In this document: piece by piece, positions 13,749 to 22,114 of the stretch
Position numbering within the stretch: the first letter of the stretch is position 1
Layout of the letters: every line of letters begins with the position of its first letter
From: Halochromatium glycolicum
GTDB lineage: Bacteria > Pseudomonadota > Gammaproteobacteria > Chromatiales > Chromatiaceae
DNA length: 64,000 bases
Assembly: GCF_016584085.1 (NCBI RefSeq)
Contig: NZ_NRSJ01000019.1
Location: 1 to 64,000, forward strand
Direction: 5' to 3'
The notes under the pieces: model-generated
Told to the model about the DNA's origin: nothing
Seen by the model: the letters and a program-made list of their open reading frames with translations, nothing else
The model's database searches: none
Position numbers and translations under genes: made by a program

Positions 13749-14270
13749 ATGATCGAGCGTGATCGAATCGATTCCCTGACCAACCTGCTGACCACCCTCG
13801 AGCATGACCTCGAACGCAGTGAGGAGGTGCGTGGGCGACAGCGGCGCGGTGTGACGGTCTGGGTGCGGATCATCGCGTTGCTGGTGGCTGGGCTTGCGCT
13901 CTCGAATCTCTACTTCGTCAACGACCTCACCGATGAGGTCCGGGTCGTGATCACCCGGATGCAGGAGATGAATGCGCTGTTCTCGCGCGTCTCCAAGCGC
14001 ATGGACGGGATGCAGGCGGAGGTGGCCGCGATCGAGCACAATGTCCTGCTGATGCCGGTGGTGTCCGAGCAGATGCGCGAGATGGCCGCGCACGTGCTCG
14101 CGATGGAGCACGCGGTCTCAGCGATGCATGGATCGACCGAAGGCCTGAGCGATTCGGCTAGGGTGATGGAGCGCAACCTGCGGGACATCTCGGCCCGTTT
14201 TCACGGCCTGAATCGCAGCGTCGGTGCGATGGGGGTGGACGTCAACCAGATGGGACGGCCGCTGCCCTAG
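13749..14270 (+). CDS. Single-pass membrane coiled-coil protein, unknown function (paralogue of previous gene)
   Basis: 173 residues starting MIERDRIDSLTNLL at 13749; a start at 13698 is less likely because the extra residues are Arg-rich and lack a ribosome site. Topology copies the preceding protein: charged N-terminus, one helix around 42-60 (VRIIALLVAGLALSNLYFV), then periplasmic heptads with many Met residues (VITRMQEMNALFSRV) and a similar ending (MGVDVNQMGRPLP versus MGQDVNHLSQPMR). Tandem duplication followed by divergence is the simplest origin. It is convergent with the gene ending at 14279, only 8 bp away. Confidence 0.72.
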   Translation: MIERDRIDSLTNLLTTLEHDLERSEEVRGRQRRGVTVWVRIIALLVAGLALSNLYFVNDLTDEVRVVITRMQEMNALFSRVSKRMDGMQAEVAAIEHNVLLMPVVSEQMREMAAHVLAMEHAVSAMHGSTEGLSDSARVMERNLRDISARFHGLNRSVGAMGVDVNQMGRPLP

Positions 14271-14278
14271 GTGGCGGT

Positions 14279-14983
14279 CTAACACTCGAACAACGGGATG
14301 CTGAGCTCGAAGATGCTCGCAAACGGAGAGAGTTCGCTCTCGTGCATCACCATCAACGTGTTCTCGGTCTGATGCTGCGGTCCGGGCGGGATGACGATCG
14401 CGAATTCGCCCTCCTCCAAATGGAACTCGTGGATCTCGCGATAGCCATCGCTCGCGGTCAATTGGCTTGATCGGTACGCGTCGTCTTCGCCATAGATGAG
14501 CCGATTGTAGACCTTGAACAGCGTATACAGGCTCAGGCCTCCGGGAAAGTCGGGCCAACGGGCAGGGGTTGAGCGGGTCTCCTCATCGATGTGCTGACCC
14601 GTCGCCTCGGCGGCAGCGATCGCGGCATTGAGCGGCTCGATCAGCAGCGAGTTGCCATTCGTCGGTAGCGGCTCCTGCTTCTCCCGAGCCGCCTCGAACG
14701 TCTCGCAGACGCGCTTGTAGTCGGCAAAGCTAGTCAGTGGATAGTCGATATGCTGAAGGTCCTCGGGCGCGAAACCGCCGTTCTCCCAGCCATGAATGAC
14801 GCGCAGCACCAGATGCCCGCGATTCATCGGCCGAACCACGAGCACATGCAACATGATATGGATGTGCAGCAGACGTTCGATGCAATCGTTGGTAAAGGCC
14901 TGATAGGGCTCGGCGAAGATCCCATGCAGGCGCCCCTCGATGTGCTCGCGTGCTTCCCGCTCACTCCTGTCTCGTAGCGTCAT
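14279..14983 (-). CDS. Conserved-looking protein of unknown function
   Basis: A 234-residue soluble protein from MTLRDRSERE; a longer 262-residue reading from 15067 is possible, but neither start has a strong ribosome site. No signal peptide or membrane helix is seen. It is rich in His and acidic residues, with segments such as HIHIMLHVLVVRPMNRGHLVL and EGEFAIVIPPGPQHQTENTLM. The last 60 residues look like beta strands and could form a cupin-like barrel, but no metal motif is certain. Codon use fits the neighbours, so it is likely a real gene. Function is not recognised. Confidence 0.65.
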   Translation of the reverse strand: MTLRDRSEREAREHIEGRLHGIFAEPYQAFTNDCIERLLHIHIMLHVLVVRPMNRGHLVLRVIHGWENGGFAPEDLQHIDYPLTSFADYKRVCETFEAAREKQEPLPTNGNSLLIEPLNAAIAAAEATGQHIDEETRSTPARWPDFPGGLSLYTLFKVYNRLIYGEDDAYRSSQLTASDGYREIHEFHLEEGEFAIVIPPGPQHQTENTLMVMHESELSPFASIFELSIPLFEC

Positions 14984-15353
14984 GGTCGGTTCCAAAAAGG
15001 CGAATAGTGGGGTGATTCGTTGTTGAGAAGGTGTCACGCGGCGTTCCTCTGTCCAATGGGCGGACACTGGACCATCGAATGCTCAAAGGGGTGGACGAAG
15101 AGGCGATGAGGCGGGTCTTGCGATGCACCAGCGCAGCAGTTCATGCTTCCGATCGGGCCGGCTTTGACCATTCGCTGTAATAGAATGCGTGCATCAACGG
15201 CATAGCGTCTGCCGCTGGTAAAGTATCGACCGCCTGCTGCGGCTGTCAAGATTGGCGCATCGATCTTCAGCATCTGCAGCAGGGGTTCATCGTCTGGGTG
15301 TGACGGCCGTCTCAGATCCTTTGGGCGCTGATCGCGAATCAGCTCTCCTCGGC
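14984..15353. other. Intergenic region, no gene seen
   Basis: 370 bases between the unknown minus-strand gene and the end of the RND permease gene. An overlapping minus-strand open frame extends into the permease in another frame and looks spurious. No repeat-family member, terminator or RNA gene is apparent. Confidence 0.45.
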
Positions 15354-18300
15354 TCATGGACGAGCCAGTGCATCGCCGGTTGACCGGCGAAACAGGCGTT
15401 GCCAGCCGCGCTGGAGTTGCTCTCCGAGCACCAGCAAACAGGGCGTCAGCACCAGGGTCAACAGGGTCGCAACGCTCAGGCCGCCGACGATGGCGCTGGC
15501 CAGCTGCGTCCACCACTGCGTCGAGGGGGCGCCGAAGCTGATCGTTCGACCGAGTAGGTCGATGTTCATCGACAGGACCATTGGCATGAGTCCGAGCACT
15601 GTCGTCAGCGCGGTTAGGAAGACCGGCCGCAACCGGCGGCGACCGGTCTCGAGAGCGGCATCGACCGCCCCCTTTGCGCGGCTATCAGGACGATCTTTGC
15701 CTTCGCCGCTGCCCTCGTCATCGCCGAGGCGGCCTTGGCCGCGAATCCGGTTATAGGTGTCGATCAGCACGATGTTGTTGTTCACGACGATGCCGGCCAG
15801 TGCGATGATCCCGAGGCCGACCATCACGATCCCAAACGGCTGGCCGGTGATCAATAGCCCTATCAAGACCCCAGCCGTCGAGAAGACGATCGCAGAGAGC
15901 ACCAGCAGCGCCTGATAGAGGCTGTTGAACTGGGTCACCAGCACCAGCGCCATCAGAAAGATCGCGCCGCCGAAGGCCTGACTCAAAAAGCGCGCTGCCT
16001 CGCGCTGGTCCGCATCCTCGCCCTTGAAACGGAGCTCGACCGCCGGGTCGAGCTCGGTTTTGGCGAGGGCCTGACGCAGCCGTTTCAACTGGCTGTCGAC
16101 GAGCTGTCCCTCCTCGACGTCGGCCTGGATCGTGATCGCCCGGCGGCCGTCGACCCGATGCAGGGTCCCGACCTTGGGTGCCGGCGTCACCTCGACGAAG
16201 TTGCTGATCGGGACCATGCCGTTCGCGGTCGGCACGGTGAGGCTGTCGAGCTGGCCGAGATTGCGCTGATCAAACGGGAAGCGCACCCGGATGTCGACCT
16301 CGTCGTCGCTGTCGTCCGGCCGGTACTCGGAGACCTGAATCCCCTGAGTGACCATCTGCACGGCGTTGCCCAAGACGGCGACATTGGCGCCGTAGCGGGC
16401 AGCGCGCTCACGGTCGACCTCGAGCCGCCACTCGATGCCGGGCAGCGGGCGATCATCCTCGACGTCAGCGAAGCCGCCGAGCTGCTCGATGATCCTGCGC
16501 ACCCGCTCCACCGCCGGCGTGATCCGCGTCGTATCGCGTGCGCTGAGCTCGATCTGGATCGGCTTGCCTTCGGATGGACCCCCTTCGGCCTCGCGGGTCT
16601 CGACCCGGATACCGGGGATATCGGCGGTGCGCCGACGGATCTCCTCAAGGATCAGGTCTGCTGGGCGGCGCTGATCCCAGTCGACGAATTCGAGCTGGAT
16701 GGTTCCGATGACGTCCTCGGTGCCGCCGCCTTGGCCGGCGGCGCTGTTATACGAGCGGGCATAGACCGCGGCGAGCTCCGGCATGTCCAGGATACGCGCC
16801 TCGACCTGGCGCACGATGCGGTCCTTCTCGCGGATCGAGAGGTCGCCGCGCGCATGCACCTGCACCAGCGCCAGCTCGGGCTCGACCTCGGGGAAGAACT
16901 CGACGCCCTTGCCGAACTGGAAATAGGCTGCGTAGGAGCCGATCAGCACCAGCACCGCCACCCCCAGGGTCTTGGCCGGGTGTCGCAGCAGGCGGCTGAG
17001 CAGCGCCAGATAGAGGCGGGTGATCAGGCCGTCGTCGTCGGACGGGATCGGCTCTGAGGCACGGCGGCCGCTGATGGCCTGCCCGAGCGCTTGCCCCAGC
17101 ACTGGCACGAAGATCAAGGCCATCGTCAGCGAGGCCGAGAGTGCGATCAGCACCGTGATCGGGAGGTACTTCATGAACTCGCCGACCAGCCCGGGCCAGA
17201 ATAGAAGCGGAAAGAATACCGCCAGCGTCGTCAGCGTGGATGCGGTGACGGGCCAGGCCATGCGCTTGGCGGCGCCGGCATAGGCGGCTGCAGGCGGCTG
17301 GCCATCGGCCAAGCGCCGATCGGCGAGCTCGGTGACGACGATGGCACCATCGACCAGCATCCCGACGACCAGGATCAGACTGAATAGGACGACGATATTG
17401 ATCGTGAAGCCGAGCGCGTGCAGCACCAGGATGGTCGCCAGGAATGAGCCGGGGATCGCGATCCCGACTAGCATGGCCGAGCGCGGTCCGAGTGCGGCGA
17501 TGATCACGATCATCACCAGCAGGATCGCCGAGATCACATTGTTCTGCAGGTCGCCGAGCATCTCCCGGATCTGGTCCGACTTGTCTTGCATGTAGGCGAC
17601 CTGGAGGCTCGCCGGCCATTGCGCGCGCTCGGCCTCGACGACCTCGCGCACCTGGGCGATGGTCTCGATGATGTTGGCGCCGACGCGCTTCTTGACCTCG
17701 AGCGTGACGGCCGGCTGGCCGCCGACCCGCGCGAAGCCCTGCGGGTCCTTGAAGCCGCGCCGGACGCTGGCGACGTCGCCGAAGGTCACGACCCGATCGT
17801 CGGCAACCTTGACCGGCATCGACAGCATATCGTTGAGGTCCTCGATCACCCCCGGGACCTTGAGCACCAGCCGGCCGGCCCCGGTGTCCATCGCACCCGC
17901 GGCGACCAGCCGGTTGTTGCTGCTGATCAGATCGAACAGCTCCGCATAGCGGATACCATAGGTCTGCATCACCGCCGGGTCGACGATGACCTCCATCAAC
18001 GCCTCCCGGTCGCCGCCGATATCGACCTCGAGCACGCCGCTCAGCGCCTCGATCCGATCCTTGAGGTCGCGGGCCATCTGGACCAGCCCACGCTCCGGCA
18101 CCGGTCCGGACAGGGCGACGGTCAGCACCGGGAACAGCGCGATGTTGATCTCATGGACACTCGGCTCGTCGGTCGTTGCCGGGAGCTCGCTGCGGGCGAT
18201 ATCGACCCGCTCGCGCACATCGGCCAGTGCCTGCTTGCTATCGAAGCCGGCCGCGAACTCGAGCTGCACCGACGCCTGTCCTTCGCGCGCGGTGCTCGTC

Positions 18301-18542
18301 ATCTCTTTGACGCCCTCGATCGACTGCAGCTCCTTCTCCATCGGCCGCACGAGCAGCCGCTCGGCGTCCTCGGGCGAGATCCCGTCGTGGGTCATCGAGA
18401 CATAGATGATCGGCACCTTGACGTCGGGCTCGGCCTCCTTCGGGATCGCCTGATAGGCGCCGACACCGGCCGCCAGCACGAAGACCAGGATCAGCAGGAC
18501 CGTGCGGCTGCGGGAGAAGGCGAGATCGATCAGACGGCTCAT
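15354..18542 (-). CDS. RND efflux transporter permease (HAE1-like, divergent proton relay)
   Basis: A 1062-residue inner-membrane RND pump with the usual two halves, each with one helix, a large periplasmic porter domain and five more helices. The N-terminal hallmark is AIPKEAEPDVKVPIIYVSMTHDG. In TM4 the sequence is GMLVDGAIVV, so AcrB D407 is kept but D408 is replaced by Gly; in TM10 AGIVVNNNIVLID lacks the Lys that AcrB has at 940. As I recall, a subfamily of HAE1 pumps shares this pattern, so it may use another relay. It is the last gene of a TetR-adaptor-permease operon, 7 bp after the adaptor. No outer-membrane channel gene is adjacent. Substrate unknown. Confidence 0.93.
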   Translation of the reverse strand: MSRLIDLAFSRSRTVLLILVFVLAAGVGAYQAIPKEAEPDVKVPIIYVSMTHDGISPEDAERLLVRPMEKELQSIEGVKEMTSTAREGQASVQLEFAAGFDSKQALADVRERVDIARSELPATTDEPSVHEINIALFPVLTVALSGPVPERGLVQMARDLKDRIEALSGVLEVDIGGDREALMEVIVDPAVMQTYGIRYAELFDLISSNNRLVAAGAMDTGAGRLVLKVPGVIEDLNDMLSMPVKVADDRVVTFGDVASVRRGFKDPQGFARVGGQPAVTLEVKKRVGANIIETIAQVREVVEAERAQWPASLQVAYMQDKSDQIREMLGDLQNNVISAILLVMIVIIAALGPRSAMLVGIAIPGSFLATILVLHALGFTINIVVLFSLILVVGMLVDGAIVVTELADRRLADGQPPAAAYAGAAKRMAWPVTASTLTTLAVFFPLLFWPGLVGEFMKYLPITVLIALSASLTMALIFVPVLGQALGQAISGRRASEPIPSDDDGLITRLYLALLSRLLRHPAKTLGVAVLVLIGSYAAYFQFGKGVEFFPEVEPELALVQVHARGDLSIREKDRIVRQVEARILDMPELAAVYARSYNSAAGQGGGTEDVIGTIQLEFVDWDQRRPADLILEEIRRRTADIPGIRVETREAEGGPSEGKPIQIELSARDTTRITPAVERVRRIIEQLGGFADVEDDRPLPGIEWRLEVDRERAARYGANVAVLGNAVQMVTQGIQVSEYRPDDSDDEVDIRVRFPFDQRNLGQLDSLTVPTANGMVPISNFVEVTPAPKVGTLHRVDGRRAITIQADVEEGQLVDSQLKRLRQALAKTELDPAVELRFKGEDADQREAARFLSQAFGGAIFLMALVLVTQFNSLYQALLVLSAIVFSTAGVLIGLLITGQPFGIVMVGLGIIALAGIVVNNNIVLIDTYNRIRGQGRLGDDEGSGEGKDRPDSRAKGAVDAALETGRRRLRPVFLTALTTVLGLMPMVLSMNIDLLGRTISFGAPSTQWWTQLASAIVGGLSVATLLTLVLTPCLLVLGEQLQRGWQRLFRRSTGDALARP

Positions 18543-18549
18543 GCGCGGT

Positions 18550-19776
18550 CTAGGTTTGGTCCTGGAGCGTTGATCCTGGGGCAGCAGTCACCGGGTCGAC
18601 CCGCTCGCCCTCGGTGACGAACCCCTGTCCCTGGGTGATGATCCTTGCGGTCATCGGCAGACCAGAGACCCAGACCCCGTCGATCTGAGTGCGGACCAGT
18701 GAGATCGGATGGAAATGGACCCGATCGTCGGTATCGACCGTGCGCACGCCAATCCGGCCTTGGTCGTCCAGCGTGAGCACTGCCGGGGAGACGAAGTGCC
18801 CGCGCTCTTCGCCGACCTTGATGCTGAGCTCGGCACTGACACCGCTTCCCAACGCCCGGTCGGGATTCGGGATCTCGGCCTCGACCCGGAAGCTGCGTGT
18901 TTGCGGGTCGGCGACACGCGCGACATAGGTGAGCTTGCCTTCGGCGCGGGAGCCGTCGAGCAGCTTGACGACCACTGCTTGCCCGAGTTGCAGGGCGCTC
19001 GCGCTCTGCTGCGGTACATGGCCGACCGCCTTGAGACGGCTGTTGTCGACCAGCTCCAGCACCGGGTCGCCGCGTTGGAGCAGACTTCCGAGCTCGACCT
19101 CACGCGTCTCGACCACACCGCCGAAGGGTGCCCGGATCTGCAGCCGGTCGAGATCGACCCGCAGCCGCGCCAGCTCGGCCTCGGCCGTCGCCAGTGCGGC
19201 TTGCGTGGATTTGATCTGGGTGCGCGCCTGCATACCCTGGCTGCCGAGCTTCTCGGAGGCGGTCAGCTCGAGTCGGCGCGCGGCCACCTCGGCCTCGGCG
19301 CGGGCCAATTGCTCCGGCCGGTCGTCCTCCGCCAGCTCCACTAGCAGCTCGCCAGCCTCGACCAGCGCCCCCTTCTCGACGGGTAGCCCGATCACCTGAC
19401 CCTCGGTCTCGGCGCGCAGCGTCACCCTCCGCTCGGGCTCGATCTCGCCTTGGACGACGATCTCGCGGTCGATACGCGACGCCTGGCTCTCGGTGACCAA
19501 GACCGACATCCGCCGCTCCGGCTCGCTTGCAGCGGAAGAGGGCGGGGTGGGCTGAGTGCTGCGGGAGGCGCCGACGAAGGTCCCACTCAGCATCCAGAGC
19601 ACCACCGCAAGGGTGAGCCCGAGCGACAGCGCCCACGAGCGCCGTGTCCGCCGGTTCGTTGGCCGCCGTTCTGGCCCTTGGTCTGGTCCTTGGTCTGGCC
19701 TTTGCTCTGGCCTTTGCTCTGGCAGGGGATCTGACTGCTGAGCCTGCCGGGATGCCGGGTTCAAGATGCGTTTCAT
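18550..19776 (-). CDS. RND efflux periplasmic adaptor subunit (HlyD/MFP family)
   Basis: A 408-residue membrane-fusion protein linking the RND permease to an outer-membrane channel. One N-terminal helix at about 47-68 anchors it (WALSLGLTLAVVLWMLSGTFVG). Then come a beta-barrel/lipoyl segment with the paired halves around GQVIGLPVEKGALVEAGELL and IRAPFGGVVETREVELG, a helical hairpin between them and a membrane-proximal domain. The cytoplasmic N-terminus carries a slippage-type repeat of Glu/Asp-Gln-Arg/Gly-Pro units (residues 17-36). Its start overlaps the TetR stop by 4 bp, and the permease follows at 7 bp, so the three genes are one transcript. Confidence 0.92.
   Translation of the reverse strand: MKRILNPASRQAQQSDPLPEQRPEQRPDQGPDQGPERRPTNRRTRRSWALSLGLTLAVVLWMLSGTFVGASRSTQPTPPSSAASEPERRMSVLVTESQASRIDREIVVQGEIEPERRVTLRAETEGQVIGLPVEKGALVEAGELLVELAEDDRPEQLARAEAEVAARRLELTASEKLGSQGMQARTQIKSTQAALATAEAELARLRVDLDRLQIRAPFGGVVETREVELGSLLQRGDPVLELVDNSRLKAVGHVPQQSASALQLGQAVVVKLLDGSRAEGKLTYVARVADPQTRSFRVEAEIPNPDRALGSGVSAELSIKVGEERGHFVSPAVLTLDDQGRIGVRTVDTDDRVHFHPISLVRTQIDGVWVSGLPMTARIITQGQGFVTEGERVDPVTAAPGSTLQDQT
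19672..19730 (+). repeat. 12-bp tandem array inside adaptor gene
   Basis: Units such as GGCCTTTGCTCT and GGTCCTTGGTCT repeat about five times. On the minus strand they encode the Pro-Glu/Asp-Gln repeat of the adaptor N-terminus. Confidence 0.7.
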
Positions 19777-20618
19777 CGCTGTCCAGTCTCCTGTCCTTGT
19801 TCACAAGTGCTTGAGAAGCGTTTGGGTTCAGCGTAACGGCCCACGAGCGCTGCGATCACGAAGTCCCTCACGGCCACGATCACGGTCTCCTTATCGCCGA
19901 GCGGGCACCAGTCCTCGGATGACCAGATCATCGCGATCGCACCCTTGAACGCGGCGCTGATCCCGAGCATCAGGTGATCGACTGGCCTCGGCTCGATCAG
20001 GCCCTGCTCCATCCCAGACTCCAGGATCGGCGAGGCCCAGGCCATGAAGGCGTGATCCAGCTCAAGGAAGTCCTGTTGCCAGCGCTGGTCGGCACGCTCC
20101 TTGAAATCGATGCGATCGCAATAGGCGACGACATAGCGGTACTCGCGGTGGTCCGCGTGATACCGGAGCGCACGCTCGACCGCGGTGCGGAGCTGTTCCA
20201 ACGGGCTCGCTGGAGGGCTTCCTGGTGGGCTCGTTGGCGGGCTCGTTGGCGGACTCGTGGACTGCCTCCCTGAAGCGCCTTCGACGGGGCTTTCTGGGAG
20301 CTGGAGACCCGTTGACGGGCCGCCGGACAAGCGCTCCGGTAGGCTGATGGGCGCGTACTCAGCCGGTCGCTCAGTGCGCAGGATGTCCAGCAGGCCGCGA
20401 TAGAAATCCATCATCAGTCGGAACAGCAGCTCGTCCTTGCTGGCGAAATGCTTGTACAGGGTGCCTTTGCCGACTTCCGCACGGCGCGCGATCTCGCTGA
20501 CGGTCACGGTCTCCCAGTCCGGGGTCGAGCAAAGCTCAAGGGCGGCCGCCAGGATCTCGCGCTCACGGTTCACGAACTGACGCTGTTTTCGATCCTGCAA
20601 CGGCATCGGATATCCCAC
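19773..20618 (-). CDS. TetR/AcrR-family transcriptional regulator of the RND operon
   Basis: 281 residues; start at 20618 (MGYPMPLQ) or four codons later. The N-terminal helix-turn-helix is clear: ILAAALELCSTPDWETVTVSEIARRAEVGKGTLYKHFASKDELL at about 22-65. The C-terminal ligand domain contains RYVVAYCDRIDF and a run of predicted helices. A Pro-Ser-rich insertion with a SPPTSPPTSPPGSPPASP repeat (about residues 124-141) is unusual for TetR proteins and is encoded by a 12-bp tandem array. It overlaps the adaptor gene by 4 bp. It most likely represses itself and the pump through the palindromes just upstream. Confidence 0.9.
   Translation of the reverse strand: MGYPMPLQDRKQRQFVNREREILAAALELCSTPDWETVTVSEIARRAEVGKGTLYKHFASKDELLFRLMMDFYRGLLDILRTERPAEYAPISLPERLSGGPSTGLQLPESPVEGASGRQSTSPPTSPPTSPPGSPPASPLEQLRTAVERALRYHADHREYRYVVAYCDRIDFKERADQRWQQDFLELDHAFMAWASPILESGMEQGLIEPRPVDHLMLGISAAFKGAIAMIWSSEDWCPLGDKETVIVAVRDFVIAALVGRYAEPKRFSSTCEQGQETGQR
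20207..20272 (+). repeat. 12-bp tandem array inside tetR-type gene
   Basis: Imperfect repeats of GGCTCGTTGGCG encode the Ser-Pro-Pro linker. The reading frame is kept because units are multiples of three. Confidence 0.65.
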
Positions 20619-20633
20619 TCGACTCGAGATTCA

Positions 20634-20664
20634 TGACCTACGGTCAAATTATGACTATTGGTCA
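20634..20664. promoter_or_regulatory. Twin palindromic operators upstream of the TetR-RND operon
   Basis: Two 13-bp palindromes, TGACCTACGGTCA (20634-20646) and TGACTATTGGTCA (20652-20664), share TGAC...GTCA half sites with centres 18 bp apart. They lie 16-46 bp upstream of the regulator start, in the most AT-rich part of the region, where the promoter should be. Layout and symmetry fit two TetR dimers; binding is inferred. Confidence 0.6.
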
Positions 20665-20896
20665 CAAACAATTCAAGCGGCTGTTTGATCGACGGCGAAG
20701 GAAGCGGGTCAGCGGCAGGCAGGGACGGGCTCGGCGCGGCACCTTTGTGCGCGTCAGCGGGTTCAGTGGATGCTCAACGAGCGTGTCAGGGCCGCGGTAA
20801 TGACCGAGAGTCAGGGCAGAAGCAATGCTCCGGGAGTGTGCCGGTTTAAGGTTCTGACCCTGAGTGACTGCGCATCGAAGACGCTCCGCATCCCCT

Positions 20897-21256
20897 TCAG
20901 GCGCAGGCCCGCTCGATGAGCGTATCGACATCGGCGAACGAGAAGGGTTTCTCGAGGACCGCGGTCACATCGAGTCGCGCGAGCCGTTCGCTCTCCTTCT
21001 CGCGCAGCTCAGGAAAGCCGGTGATGACCAGTGCGCCAAACCGGTGCTGCTTCTCGCGCAGCCGCTCGAGCACATCCATCCCATCTCGCTCAGGCAGCAC
21101 CATGTCCATCACGACTAGGTCATACGCGTCGCGATCACAGAAGATCTCCGCCAGACGCCCGTCGAAGGCGGCAACAGCCTGATGCCCGCGTTCGATCAGA
21201 TGGTCCGCAAGGATGGTCGCGAGCAGCCGGTTGTCGTCCACGACAAGGATTTTCAT
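20897..21256 (-). CDS. Single-domain response regulator (CheY-like receiver)
   Basis: 119 residues, one receiver domain and no output domain. The acidic pocket and phosphorylation site are visible: VVDDNRL at the start, DLVVMDMVLPERDG with the phospho-acceptor Asp near residue 51, ALVITGF and the conserved Lys in LEKPFS near 103. Its start overlaps the stop of the upstream PAS gene by 4 bp (ATGA), so both are translated together. No histidine kinase is adjacent. It may diffuse to a partner encoded elsewhere. Confidence 0.93.
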   Translation of the reverse strand: MKILVVDDNRLLATILADHLIERGHQAVAAFDGRLAEIFCDRDAYDLVVMDMVLPERDGMDVLERLREKQHRFGALVITGFPELREKESERLARLDVTAVLEKPFSFADVDTLIERACA

Positions 21257-21822
21257 GAGGTACTCTCTCCGGCCAGCAGCCGGTCTTTACAATCAGGACA
21301 GATTCCGTGACTGATACGTGGCATGCCGTCGGCGACGAAGAGACGGAGCTTGATGACGGCTTGCTCGATCTCGACCCAGCTCTGCTCGGCGAGCACCGCT
21401 TTGCACCAGCTGCACATCGACAGGACATCCTCAGGCGGCGAGGGCGGTCGCGGAGGGTGGATCAGTGCGACGGGTGGTCGCGGCTCCTCATGGAGCAGCT
21501 CGCTCGCGAACTCGATCTCCTCGCTTGCCGGCAGCCGATGCATGCGCATCTGCATCCAGCGTCGCCTGTCGGGTGCATCGCAGCGGTAGCCGAACCGAAT
21601 CGCACGGCCGGACGCGCAGACGCGCTCGATCAGCTGCGCATAGATGTGCTGGGTCTCCTCGTCGCTGATGGCGTCGATCAGCGCTTGTCCGAGCACCAGC
21701 GTCCGGCTCGTCTCGTAGCCGTTGTTCGATGCAAAGGCGAGCCAATGGTCATTGACGAAGCTGATCCGTCCGTCCGCATTGATCCGGTGCACGCAGCGGG
21801 GGCGATCGGCCTGCTCAGTCAT
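21253..21822 (-). CDS. PAS-domain protein with C-terminal Cys-rich (CxxC...CxxC) module
   Basis: 189 residues. Residues about 8-110 resemble a PAS fold (RINADGRISFVNDHWLAFA, then RRWMQMRMHRL). A Pro-rich linker (PPRPPSPPE) leads to a C-terminal module with CSWCKAVL at about 136-143 and HGICPDCKDRL near 172, two CxxC pairs expected to bind a metal. This module is frequently seen at the end of PAS-containing signalling proteins. There is no kinase or cyclase domain, so it may sense a ligand or redox state and act with the co-translated receiver. Confidence 0.82.
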   Translation of the reverse strand: MTEQADRPRCVHRINADGRISFVNDHWLAFASNNGYETSRTLVLGQALIDAISDEETQHIYAQLIERVCASGRAIRFGYRCDAPDRRRWMQMRMHRLPASEEIEFASELLHEEPRPPVALIHPPRPPSPPEDVLSMCSWCKAVLAEQSWVEIEQAVIKLRLFVADGMPRISHGICPDCKDRLLAGESTS

Positions 21823-22114
21823 CGCTTAGGGTCCTCTCGGCAGGCGCTGGGTGGCTGGTTATCGGGGTAAACAAGGTGCCCTGCCAGCCCTGGAGGCTCC
21901 TGAGTCCCTGAGGGGCGTGGGCAGACACCAGTTTGTTGCAGTGCGCGGGAGCGCGGCTGGGAACGGCCGCAAAACAGCGTCTTCCTCTTCAATAAGCGTA
22001 GCAGAGCCTCAGCATCTCGCCAGCCGAGGCCGGCTCGGATCTTGGTATAGTCGAGCGCGTTGGTAGCCCAGCTGCGTTGGAGAACCGCCACGCGTAATCG
22101 ATGCCGAGGGAAAT

